DNA of 8,607 nt from an uncultured Clostridia bacterium (GCA_947624755.1 CANQLQ010000070.1:1-8607); one strand, 5' to 3'; shown: positions 1 through 7,285, numbered from the stretch's first letter. Translations and numbers: made by a program. Notes: a model not told the origin generated them from the letters alone.

Positions 1-3000
1 AGGAAAGGCATATCCTCCTGAGGAAGAACGCGCGAAACAACGCCCTTGTTGCCGTGACGGCCCGCCATTTTGTCGCCGACTTGGATTTTACGCTTCTGAG
101 CGATGTAGCAGCGGACGACTTTGTTTACGCCCGGGGTGAGTTCATCGCTGTTTTCACGGGTAAATTCTTCTACTTTAACAACGATGCCGTATTCACCGTG
201 AGGAACACGAAGTGAGGTATCGCGGACTTCTCTTGCCTTTTCACCGAAAATAGCACGAAGAAGTCTTTCTTCCGGCGTCTGTTCGGTTTCACCCTTTGGT
301 GTGACCTTACCGACAAGAATATCGCCCGATTTAACTTCGGCGCCGATACGAATAATACCTCTTTCGTCAAGGTCTTTTCTTGCATCGTCACCGACATTCG
401 GAATTTCGTTTGTGATTTCTTCGGGTCCAAGCTTTGTATCTCTTGCTTCAATATCATATCTCTCAATATGGATCGAAGTATAAACATCATCACGAACAAG
501 CTTTTCATTAATAAGAACAGCGTCCTCGTAGTTGTAGCCTTCCCATGTCATAAAGCCGATGAGAGCATTTTTACCGAGGCTGAGTTCACCGTTGGATGTT
601 GCGGGACCGTCGGCGATAACCTGTGATTTTTCAATTCTCTGACCTACGCTGACGACCGGCTTCTGGTTAATACAAGTGCCCTGGTTGGAACGCATAAACT
701 TGATAAGAGAATAAGTTACCGTCTTTTTATCTTCAAGAATCTTAACACAGTCATCACCTGCATAGGTTACCGTGCCGGCATTCTTTGCCTTAATATATAT
801 GCATTTGTCAAGCGCTTTCTTTGCCGAACCGTCACTGTTATCAAGGACGTTGACGACAGCAATCGACTGATCTTTTTCAACCTTCTGACCTTCGTTTACG
901 GCAGGATGCGGAACATCGTCACTGCATTTATCGGGGTTAAGGCGAACAAATTCATTAAAGTCATAGGTTACTTCTTCTTCGTCGGCATAAACGTCAACTC
1001 TGTCTGCACTTACATAAGTTACAACACCGCTTTCGTTTGCGATTACACAAACACCCGAGTCTGTTGCCGTCTTGTATTCCATACCTGTGCCGACAATCGG
1101 TGAATCACAGGAAAGAAGAGGAACTGCCTGACGCTGCATGTTGGCGCCCATAAGAGCACGGTTCGCGTCGTCGTTTTCAAGGAACGGGATAAGAGCGGTA
1201 GCAACAGAAACAACCATTTTCGGTGAAACATCCATATAGTCCGCTCTTGACGGATCGATTTCAACAAATTCATCACGGTGTCTGGCATTGACCTTACGTC
1301 TTACAAAGCGGCCGTTCTCGTCAAGCTGTTCATTTGCCTGAACAACGGTGAATTCGTCTTCCATGTCCGCAGTCATATATTCATAGGTATCAAGAACAAC
1401 ACCCGTTTCTTTGTCAATCGGTCTGAACGGAGCTTCGATAAAGCCGTATTCATTGATTCTTGCAAAGGTTGCAAGATAAGATATAAGACCGATGTTAGGA
1501 CCTTCGGGGGTTTCAATCGGGCACATACGTCCATAATGTGAATAGTGAACGTCTCGAACTTCAAAGCCTGCACGGTCTCTTGAAAGACCGCCGGGACCGA
1601 GAGCTGAAAGTCTTCTCTTGTGGGTAAGCTCGGCAAGCGGATTGTTCTGATCCATAAACTGAGAAAGCGGTGATGAACCGAAAAATTCGCGTACTGCCGC
1701 AATAACGGGTCTTGTGTTGATAAGAGCCTGCGGAGTGATTTTGTCAGGCTCCTGATTATGAAGCCCCATTCTTTCTCTGATAACTCTTTCCATTCTTGCA
1801 AAACCGACTCTGAACTGATTTTGAAGAAGCTCACCGACACTGCGGATTCTTCTGTTGCCGAGGTGGTCGATATCGTCGGCACTGCCGACGCCGTTTGCAA
1901 GGCAGTTTAAATAGCTGATTGTTGCGATTATATCTTCAATTGTAATGCGCTTTGCGATAAGGTTATCCGCATTTGCGCGAAGGATAGCGAGGGCTTCTTT
2001 TTTGGCTGCGCTTTGAATTTCATCAAGAAGAGACATAAGAACAGGATATGAAACTCTTTCGTTGATACCTGCCGAAACAACTTCTTCTCTTGTAAATCCG
2101 TCAAGATACGGAAGAATGTCAACGGTATTGTTTGAAATTACCTTAACCGGCTTTTCAAGGCCTTCAACTTCAACATAGGCAATTCTTGCGCCCGCCTGTT
2201 CAACTTCGGCAGCTCTTTGCTTTGTCATAAGCTCGCCTGCTTCGGCAATAATTTCACCCGTTATTTCGTTTACTACGTCCTCGGCGAGTCTGAAACCTCT
2301 GATTCTGTTCGCTATACCAAGTTTTTTGTTGTACTTATAACGTCCTACTCTTGAAATATCATATCTGTGTTCGTCAAAGAAAAGGCTCTTGAAATAGTCG
2401 GTTGCAATACCTATTCTTTCGTTATCGACCGGTTCGCCCGGACGAAGCTTTTTGTAAACTTCGATAATGGCTTCACCGCTGTTGTGAGTTGAATCTTTTT
2501 CAAGAGTTGCTTCAATTCTTTCATCATAGTTAAAGAAGCGAAGAATATCATCGTTGGTTGAAAGGCTTTCATCTTCAAGAAAAATACCGAGAGCACGAAT
2601 AAATGTTGTCAAAGGGATTTTTCTGTTCTTGTCAATTCTTACATAAGCAATATCATTCTGGTCGGTTTCATATTCAAGCCATGCGCCTCTGTTGGGGATA
2701 ACAGTTGTTGAGAAAAGCTTTTTACCGAACTGGTTGTGCGTCATACCGTAATATACGCCGGGTGAGCGGACAAGCTGAGAGACTATAACACGTTCTGCGC
2801 CGTTGATAACGAATGTACCGCTGTCCGTCATGAGCGGAAAATCACCCATGTAGATGTTGCTCTTTTGAATTGCACCGGTTTTGCTGGTGAGTCTTACAAC
2901 AACGTGAAGGGGGGCGGAATAAGAGGTTTGTCTTTCTTTACATTCCTTGACGCTGTGCTTAACCTTTTTCTCGTCCATATAATAGGATTCAAACTTCAGG

Positions 3001-3188
3001 CTGTAGTTGCCCTGATAATCCTCGATTGCTTCCATGTCATCGAGAACTTCCTGAAGTCCCTTTTCAAGGAACCATCTGTAAGAATCCTTCTGAACCTGGA
3101 TAAGGTTTGGCATCTGCATGACTTCAGTAATTTTGCCGTAGCTTTTTCTTGTGTTTGTACCAAGCTTCACATCAGACACATTGACCAT
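1..3188 (-). CDS. rpoB: DNA-directed RNA polymerase subunit beta, 3' end outside window
   Basis: Beta subunit of RNA polymerase; with beta' it forms the catalytic core that makes all cellular RNA. The reverse strand reads open for 1062 codons and leaves the window still open. Visible landmarks in order: an N-terminal MPNLIQVQKDSYRWFL segment, the protrusion motif FVINGAERVIVSQLVRSPGV, the rifampicin-pocket segment at about residues 504-530 (FMDQNNPLAELTHKRRLSAL), RMCPIETPEGPNIGLI, TWEGYNYEDAVLINE, and GDKMAGRHGNKGVVSR, whose lysines K1040 and K1048 match the two active-site lysines of E. coli beta. The chosen ATG at 3188 has GGAG 11 bases upstream; an in-frame GTG at 3200 is the alternative but has no spaced ribosome site. 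Residues 714-861 hold an internal duplication, described separately. rplL is not directly upstream, as it usually is in Firmicutes; rpoB has its own promoter here. Identity is certain; the exact start is less so. Confidence 0.98.
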   Translation of the reverse strand, partial: MVNVSDVKLGTNTRKSYGKITEVMQMPNLIQVQKDSYRWFLEKGLQEVLDDMEAIEDYQGNYSLKFESYYMDEKKVKHSVKECKERQTSYSAPLHVVVRLTSKTGAIQKSNIYMGDFPLMTDSGTFVINGAERVIVSQLVRSPGVYYGMTHNQFGKKLFSTTVIPNRGAWLEYETDQNDIAYVRIDKNRKIPLTTFIRALGIFLEDESLSTNDDILRFFNYDERIEATLEKDSTHNSGEAIIEVYKKLRPGEPVDNERIGIATDYFKSLFFDEHRYDISRVGRYKYNKKLGIANRIRGFRLAEDVVNEITGEIIAEAGELMTKQRAAEVEQAGARIAYVEVEGLEKPVKVISNNTVDILPYLDGFTREEVVSAGINERVSYPVLMSLLDEIQSAAKKEALAILRANADNLIAKRITIEDIIATISYLNCLANGVGSADDIDHLGNRRIRSVGELLQNQFRVGFARMERVIRERMGLHNQEPDKITPQALINTRPVIAAVREFFGSSPLSQFMDQNNPLAELTHKRRLSALGPGGLSRDRAGFEVRDVHYSHYGRMCPIETPEGPNIGLISYLATFARINEYGFIEAPFRPIDKETGVVLDTYEYMTADMEDEFTVVQANEQLDENGRFVRRKVNARHRDEFVEIDPSRADYMDVSPKMVVSVATALIPFLENDDANRALMGANMQRQAVPLLSCDSPIVGTGMEYKTATDSGVCVIANESGVVTYVSADRVDVYADEEEVTYDFNEFVRLNPDKCSDDVPHPAVNEGQKVEKDQSIAVVNVLDNSDGSAKKALDKCIYIKAKNAGTVTYAGDDCVKILEDKKTVTYSLIKFMRSNQGTCINQKPVVSVGQRIEKSQVIADGPATSNGELSLGKNALIGFMTWEGYNYEDAVLINEKLVRDDVYTSIHIERYDIEARDTKLGPEEITNEIPNVGDDARKDLDERGIIRIGAEVKSGDILVGKVTPKGETEQTPEERLLRAIFGEKAREVRDTSLRVPHGEYGIVVKVEEFTRENSDELTPGVNKVVRCYIAQKRKIQVGDKMAGRHGNKGVVSRVLPQEDMPF
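606..1049 (-). repeat. Tandem duplicated segment inside RpoB
   Basis: Two adjacent stretches of RpoB align with each other: residues 714-780 (bases 849-1049) and residues 796-861 (bases 606-803), joined by about 15 residues. Shared landmarks in the same order are GxVTY, a second VTY, FxRxN, a Cys, then P-V-GQxxEKxQxIA. I count 23 identities over about 57 aligned positions, with a 2-residue gap. The second copy keeps the universally conserved sequence (KFMRSNQGTCINQKP, then VIADGP), so it is the ancestral piece. The first copy is diverged (EFVRLNPDKCSDDVPHP). E. coli and B. subtilis beta, as I recall them, have a single copy here. The reading frame stays open throughout. Confidence 0.82.
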
Positions 3189-3249
3189 TGGCTTCTTCAC
3201 TCCATTTTTAATAAATTTGTTTTATCGCTTTGCATTGCTAAAAAACATC

Positions 3250-3278
3250 TTGACAAATTGTTATTAAAATGGTAATAT
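3250..3278 (+). promoter_or_regulatory. Candidate promoter facing the rpoB promoter
   Basis: The plus strand has a perfect -35 TTGACA (3250-3255), a 17-base spacer and a weaker -10 TAATAT (3273-3278, 4 of 6). It sits inside the rpoB leader and points at the rpoB promoter, so the two predicted transcripts would overlap by about 35 bases. The region is AT-rich and chance matches are possible. Confidence 0.35.
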
Positions 3279-3326
3279 GCAATAAAGAAAGAAAAAGAGC
3301 ATACTTTCCATTCTATAAGTCTTAGT

Positions 3327-3356
3327 ATTTTATCACAATTCACGGCATAATGTCAA
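3327..3356 (-). promoter_or_regulatory. rpoB promoter, sigma-A type with extended -10
   Basis: On the minus strand there is a perfect -35 TTGACA (3351-3356), an 18-base spacer, and -10 TAAAAT (3327-3332) preceded by TG one base away (TGATAAAAT). Transcription would start near 3320, leaving a leader of about 130 bases before the rpoB ATG. The same TGA-plus-hexamer arrangement recurs at the promoter of the next minus-strand gene. It lies just downstream of a two-way terminator, as expected for an independent unit. Confidence 0.8.
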
Positions 3357-3401
3357 GGGTTTTTATGCGTTTTTTTTTGACAAACTTTATATTTTTTTGA
3401 A

Positions 3402-3435
3402 AAAACCGTCTTTTTAGGCGGTTTTGTTGTTTTTT
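3402..3435. terminator. Two-way intrinsic terminator upstream of rpoB promoter
   Basis: A 9-bp stem (3402-3410 with 3417-3425, one G-U pair) encloses a 6-base loop. On the plus strand it is followed by GTTGTTTTTT. On the minus strand the stem runs out into six Ts, partly within the stem. It could stop leftward read-through before the rpoB promoter and rightward transcripts coming from the rpoB leader. Confidence 0.6.
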
Positions 3436-3482
3436 AAGAAATTTGAAAGAAGTGAAATATAATTTAATTCATTATAAATATT

Positions 3483-3608
3483 TTGAAGCAAAGCAAATCG
3501 AAATTGGCAAAACTGAAAACTTCCGCTCAAAACACGAGGAAGAGTGTGCGTTTTGTGATTTTTTATTTATTGGCGGCAATTTTTTTTGCGACCGTGTTGT
3601 TTTGGTAA
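3483..3608 (+). CDS. Doubtful 41-codon membrane peptide
   Basis: A plus-strand frame starting with TTG encodes a lysine-rich N-terminus (MKQSKSKLAKLK) followed by a strongly hydrophobic stretch (FVIFYLLAAIFFATVLFW) and a stop. That is the layout of a small single-span membrane protein. Against it, there is no ribosome binding site, no ATG, the codon choice differs from the clear genes nearby, and a T-rich stretch gives hydrophobic residues in any frame. A 62-codon frame at 3443-3631 overlaps it and is no better. I list it because this 530-base spacer has no other gene candidate. Confidence 0.12.
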   Translation: MKQSKSKLAKLKTSAQNTRKSVRFVIFYLLAAIFFATVLFW

Positions 3609-3632
3609 CTGCGTTTTTACTAAGGGTTTAGG

Positions 3633-3668
3633 AAAAAAGTTTTCGGACGACTGCTTTGGCCGCCCGAA
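3633..3668 (-). terminator. Second terminator of the tandem pair
   Basis: On the minus strand, a 10-bp stem with G-U pairs (3659-3668 with 3642-3651) and a 7-base loop is followed after AAC by six Ts (3633-3638). It sits immediately beyond the first terminator and so acts as a back-up stop between the secreted-protein gene and rpoB. Confidence 0.6.
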
Positions 3669-3671
3669 CAT

Positions 3672-3700
3672 AAAAAAAGCGGTAGCAAAACTACCGCTTT
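3672..3700 (-). terminator. Intrinsic terminator of the secreted-protein gene
   Basis: A perfect 10-bp stem (AAAGCGGTAG at 3676-3685 and its complement at 3691-3700) with a 5-base loop runs into seven Ts on the minus strand. It starts about 18 bases after the stop codon of the 192-residue gene, so that gene ends its own transcript. Confidence 0.9.
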
Positions 3701-3717
3701 AATTATTAGTTTCTTAC

Positions 3718-4296
3718 TTAGAAGAGTCCGCCAAGAACCTTTTCCATAAGCTCAACACCGGCTGAGGTGTCGCCTGCAAACATGATAAGACCAATGATTG
3801 CGCCTAATACCTTTGTAAGGATACTCATAACTTTTGTCATTGTGTCCTGTTCAATTACTGCCGGGCTGTATGCTGCGGTGAAATATGTGAATACGCCAAC
3901 ATTAGCTTCAGAAATTGTGAACGGAGCGTTTGCTGCATAGTACTGACCGTCGTTGCATTTCCAGCCGTCGAACTGATAACCTTCGGGAGCAGTAACTGTC
4001 GGAAGAGTTACAGATGTGTTGGCTCTCATTGCTGCTTCACCCTGAGGTACCATGATATATGTACCGGTGATGTTGCTTTCAAGCTTGAATCTGCCTGTTT
4101 CGGTGTTATAAACATAAGCCGGATTCTTGAGAGTACCGCCGTTAAGGTCGAACGAGAAGATTGCCTGATCTTTATTTGCTGCACAGTCATCACCGAACCA
4201 TTCATCATCGGTAATGAACGGAGCTGCCGAAGCGCTAACTGACATTGCAGCAAAAATCATTAAAACTGCTAAGAATAAAGATAATGCTTTTTTCAT
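3718..4296 (-). CDS. Secreted protein with InlB B-repeat-like domain
   Basis: Predicted exported 192-residue protein of unknown role. Residues 1-24 form a classic signal peptide (MKK, then a hydrophobic core, ending ASA). Residues about 46-143 look like one InlB B-repeat (Listeria-Bacteroides repeat) unit: FSFDLNGGTL near the start, a TLPTVTAPEGYQFDGWK core and a closing TAAYS strand. This fold is common in surface proteins of gut Firmicutes. Two cysteines (C38, C114) could pair outside the cell. Residues 153-174 are hydrophobic and could anchor in or lie on the membrane; the last 14 residues look like an amphipathic helix. There is no LPXTG sorting signal. The start is firm: a full AAGGAGG (4307-4313) lies 10 bases before the ATG. 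It has its own promoter and two terminators, so it is monocistronic. The signal peptide is near certain; the domain call is likely; the function is unknown. Confidence 0.88.
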   Translation of the reverse strand: MKKALSLFLAVLMIFAAMSVSASAAPFITDDEWFGDDCAANKDQAIFSFDLNGGTLKNPAYVYNTETGRFKLESNITGTYIMVPQGEAAMRANTSVTLPTVTAPEGYQFDGWKCNDGQYYAANAPFTISEANVGVFTYFTAAYSPAVIEQDTMTKVMSILTKVLGAIIGLIMFAGDTSAGVELMEKVLGGLF

Positions 4297-4339
4297 AGAT
4301 TAAAAACCTCCTTAAATTTTTGCTATTATCTATGGCAAG

Positions 4340-4368
4340 ATTATATCACCCCGGAACAAAAAAATCAA
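4340..4368 (-). promoter_or_regulatory. Promoter of the InlB-repeat protein gene
   Basis: On the minus strand, -35 TTGATT (4363-4368), a 17-base spacer and a perfect -10 TATAAT (4340-4345) with an extended TG motif (TGATATAAT). Transcription should start near 4333, giving a leader of about 37 bases that contains the AAGGAGG ribosome site. Confidence 0.8.
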
Positions 4369-4451
4369 GCCCTTTTCAAAAAGAATATTCATATAATTTA
4401 AAAATTTTTTTGTTTATTTTTACAATTTTTTTCTTATACGGTCAGAAAATA

Positions 4452-4480
4452 TTGACTGAAATTTATAAAGCCTATATAAT
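4452..4480 (+). promoter_or_regulatory. Promoter of the glycoside hydrolase gene
   Basis: On the plus strand, -35 TTGACT (4452-4457, 5 of 6), a 17-base spacer and a perfect -10 TATAAT (4475-4480). The start point falls near 4487, inside a 16-bp palindrome, leaving a leader of about 30 bases with GAAAGGA (4502-4508) eight bases before the ATG. It diverges from the promoter at 4340-4368 with about 80 AT-rich bases between the two -35 boxes. Confidence 0.82.
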
Positions 4481-4496
4481 TGTATATGCATATACA
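4481..4496. promoter_or_regulatory. 16-bp perfect palindrome, likely operator
   Basis: TGTATATGCATATACA is its own reverse complement over all 16 bases. It begins directly after the -10 box and covers the predicted transcription start, the position where a dimeric repressor (for example of the GntR or LacI type) would block initiation. No regulator gene is in the window, so the ligand and the protein are unknown. Confidence 0.6.
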
Positions 4497-4516
4497 CAAA
4501 TGAAAGGAAAATATCC

Positions 4517-7285
4517 ATGAAAAATATTCCCCCCTACTTTTCGCTTTGGGGTCCTTACAGTAAAAAATATGCAGGTATTTCAAAAATTACCAACGTAAAA
4601 AAATATCCTGCCGCAAGATTTGATTTTATTACCGTTCCCGCCGTTATGGGCTTTGATATAAGAGTTCCGAACGTAACGCTCCCGTCAGCTTATCATCCGT
4701 GGCTTTCGGCTCCGGACTACAGCTTCTATTCCTTCCGCCATGACCTTGAATGGAAAGACGTTATTTATGCTGACATTTCGTATTCAAAGCTTGGCAAAAA
4801 CAGCGCTCTTGTCAGAACCGAAATTGTAAACAACAGCGAATTTACAAAAAATTTTGTTGTCAACTATTTCCAGTCGCTTGAACTTCCGATAAAAAAGCCA
4901 TATGAGGCTGTCCTTCCCGAAAAGTGCGACTTTATAAAGGCGACCGAATATAAAGCCTATAACTATGCTGTCCGCCGCCCGTGGGACGAGCAAAACGCTG
5001 ACGGAATGAAAAAGGGCGTTTTCCCCGACAGCCGCTTTACTTTTGGCAAGGGTCTCGGTGACAGAGCCGAAAAGTGGCATATGCCTCACAAGGTTTTAAA
5101 ACCCTTCGGCGGTGAAAAGGGCGACAGCGTTTCGTATGAATTAACGCTCAAAAACAATTATGAAAGCGCTGTGCTTGTTATAAGGTACCGCTCAAGCGAC
5201 ATACACTATGAACAAGGCAAGCAGGTCGGAGTAAAATATATTAAATCAAAAAATATTGCTTCTTTCCTTATTAACGGAAAGGAAATCTCACTTGAAGCAA
5301 GTAACGAGCTTGGTTTTGCGGTTCTTGAACTTGGAAAAATCGAAAGCGGTAATTTTACTCTTTTACTTGAATCGCTCGGAACAGGTGCGGCGGAATTTGA
5401 CTTTTTTGCCGTATGCGAGAAGGACGACGCAAAAATCATTACGCGAGCAAAACCAAATGAAGATGAGACCCCTGCATACATACCCGAAAGAAAAATCGAG
5501 AAAAAAGAGCAGGGCTGGCTTATAAGCGCAGAATACAAAGACTGCTCAGACAAATTTTACCTTCGTGTTTTTGACGACAACACAAGGTTCAGAGAAGTTG
5601 AAACCGGAAGTCTTGAAGACTGCATGACGGCAAGAATGTCGAACGCTGACGAAACCTTTGACGACCTTACCGAAAGCTTTACCGGTGCTTTTAACCGAAA
5701 GCACAGCGACGACGGTTTTTTCCTCAACGCTATAAGCCATACTATTTTCATCGCTCCTCACTCAAAGGCAGTTCGTTATGCCATAATTTCATCGGAAGAA
5801 ACAGAAGATAAAACAGCATCGGAGTATGAATATATATATAATGAAAAGAAGAAATCGGCAATTAAGTTAAAATTAAACAAGGACGGCGAAAAATATGCCC
5901 TTTCAAATCAGCTTTTGATTGCCGCCGTTCTGACAAATGTAGTTTATCCGATTTACAAACACGGCGATTATATAATCCACCACACACCCGGCAAGCGCTG
6001 GGACTGCCTTTACACCTGGGACAGCGGATTTATCGGCCTTGCTATGAACGAATATGCGCCGCAGTTTGCCGAATATATTATTGACACCTACCTTTCCGAA
6101 GAAAGCAACCCCGATTATGCTTTTCTTCACCACGGCTCTCCCGTTCCGGTTCAGATTTATCAGCTTTTTGAAATGATTCAAAAGAGCGGCGGCAAAAAAT
6201 ACCTTGAATTTTATGACAGGGCAAGACTTTACTATCTTTTCCTTTGCGGAAAGATTAGAAACTCAACCTATGCCAAATTTAAAAGCGGCATACTGACCTC
6301 TTACGATTACTTCTATTCAACCAGCGGCATGGACGACTATCCCGCTCAGGTAGCGATGATGAAGGCAAATATCCGAGATAAGGCTTCTCCGGTCATAACT
6401 TCCGCGCAGGTTATCCGCTTTGCGAAGATACTCGCTATTCTTGCCGACAAGCTCGGAAAAGGGGACGACGTAAAAGAATACAAAGCCGATGCACAAAGAC
6501 TTACCGAAGCGCTGAGCAAATATTCCTGGGACAAAGACAGCGGCTATTTCAGCTATGTTCTCCACGATGAAAACTATGAACCGACTGAAAAATTTGTCAC
6601 CGAAAGCGGCGAAAACTACAACAAAGGTCTAGACGGAATTTATCCGATAATAGCCGGCGCATGTGACGACGAACAGAAAAAAGCCATACTTTCGCATTTA
6701 ACTAATGAAAAAGAAATGCTTTCGCCCTATGGAATCAGCGCTGTTGACCGGTCAGCCGGTTATTTCAAGGTCAACGGCTACTGGAACGGCAATATTTGGT
6801 TTGCGCACCAATGGTTTATTTGGAAATCAATGCTTGACTGCGGCGAAAGCGACTTCGCTTTTGAAATTGCAAAAAGAGCTCTTGACGTTTGGAAGCGTGA
6901 GGTTGAAAACACATACTACACCTTTGAAATGGTGAGTGTTGTCAACGGCAACGGCGGTTGGTTTCATAACTTCGGCGGTCTTTCAACGCCAATTAATCTT
7001 TGGACAAAGGCCTACTATTGTCCCGGCACAGTCAATGTCGGCTTCGATACCTACCTTGACAAAACAGAAAAGAACGAAGATAACACTTACCTAAAAGTTG
7101 AGTTCACATATTACGGTAACAACAAAAATTGCACGCTTCTCGCCGTTATGAATGACAAAGCAAAGTATAAAGCTTTCTTTGACGGAAAAGAAATTTCAAT
7201 AAACGAACGAGTCAACGGACTTTGCGAAATTGAATATAATGCCGAGGAAGGAAGCGGGCATGTATTGGAAATTGCCCCTTTGTAA
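4517..7285 (+). CDS. GH63/MGH1-like (alpha/alpha)6-barrel glycoside hydrolase
   Basis: Large 922-residue enzyme, predicted to hydrolyse a glycosidic bond inside the cell because no signal peptide or membrane span is visible. Residues about 1-165 and 325-430 look like a beta-sandwich interrupted at about 165-305 by a jelly-roll module resembling CBM6/CBM35 (ELTLKNNYESAVLVIRYR near its start, AAEFDFFAV at its end). The catalytic barrel covers about 455-850: RWDCLYTWDSGF (D496, D502), SGMDDYPAQ (D606, the position of the general acid in GH63 SGxDNSP motifs), NGYWNGNIWFAHQW (W756), and a late segment with E804 and GGWFHNFGG (W815), where the family's catalytic base is expected. A small beta domain closes the protein. 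These motifs match GH63-type mannosylglycerate hydrolase-like proteins as I know them. The substrate cannot be told. The start is supported by GAAAGGA eight bases upstream. It is transcribed alone from its own promoter with a palindromic operator; no clear terminator follows. Confidence 0.85.
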   Translation: MKNIPPYFSLWGPYSKKYAGISKITNVKKYPAARFDFITVPAVMGFDIRVPNVTLPSAYHPWLSAPDYSFYSFRHDLEWKDVIYADISYSKLGKNSALVRTEIVNNSEFTKNFVVNYFQSLELPIKKPYEAVLPEKCDFIKATEYKAYNYAVRRPWDEQNADGMKKGVFPDSRFTFGKGLGDRAEKWHMPHKVLKPFGGEKGDSVSYELTLKNNYESAVLVIRYRSSDIHYEQGKQVGVKYIKSKNIASFLINGKEISLEASNELGFAVLELGKIESGNFTLLLESLGTGAAEFDFFAVCEKDDAKIITRAKPNEDETPAYIPERKIEKKEQGWLISAEYKDCSDKFYLRVFDDNTRFREVETGSLEDCMTARMSNADETFDDLTESFTGAFNRKHSDDGFFLNAISHTIFIAPHSKAVRYAIISSEETEDKTASEYEYIYNEKKKSAIKLKLNKDGEKYALSNQLLIAAVLTNVVYPIYKHGDYIIHHTPGKRWDCLYTWDSGFIGLAMNEYAPQFAEYIIDTYLSEESNPDYAFLHHGSPVPVQIYQLFEMIQKSGGKKYLEFYDRARLYYLFLCGKIRNSTYAKFKSGILTSYDYFYSTSGMDDYPAQVAMMKANIRDKASPVITSAQVIRFAKILAILADKLGKGDDVKEYKADAQRLTEALSKYSWDKDSGYFSYVLHDENYEPTEKFVTESGENYNKGLDGIYPIIAGACDDEQKKAILSHLTNEKEMLSPYGISAVDRSAGYFKVNGYWNGNIWFAHQWFIWKSMLDCGESDFAFEIAKRALDVWKREVENTYYTFEMVSVVNGNGGWFHNFGGLSTPINLWTKAYYCPGTVNVGFDTYLDKTEKNEDNTYLKVEFTYYGNNKNCTLLAVMNDKAKYKAFFDGKEISINERVNGLCEIEYNAEEGSGHVLEIAPL

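Larger units (their letters stand above)
3285..3435 (+). ncRNA. Possible antisense RNA across the rpoB promoter
   Basis: This is an inference from two signals only: the candidate plus-strand promoter at 3250-3278 and the hairpin with a T-rich tail ending at 3435. Together they would define an RNA of about 150 bases whose 5' part is complementary to the start of the rpoB leader and which runs through the rpoB promoter. No convincing reading frame lies in it and no known RNA family was recognised. Confidence 0.18.

Noticed and set aside
1373..1900. 175-residue minus-strand frame within rpoB
   Set aside because: It is the wrong frame of rpoB; the correct frame gives the conserved rifampicin-pocket and PIETPEGPNIGLI motifs across the same bases.
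2865..3275. 136-residue plus-strand frame over the rpoB 5' end
   Set aside because: It is antisense to well-conserved RpoB sequence and has no ribosome binding site.
3377..3405. TTGACA at 3377-3382 as a plus-strand -35 box
   Set aside because: At 16-18 bases downstream there is only a run of As, with no acceptable -10 hexamer.
3443..3631. 62-codon plus-strand frame in the rpoB spacer
   Set aside because: TTG start, no ribosome site, no recognisable domain, and it follows a terminator without a promoter.
4320..4520. 66-codon plus-strand frame in the divergent promoter region
   Set aside because: It runs through both predicted promoters and the operator and has no ribosome binding site. The T-rich DNA explains its hydrophobic product.
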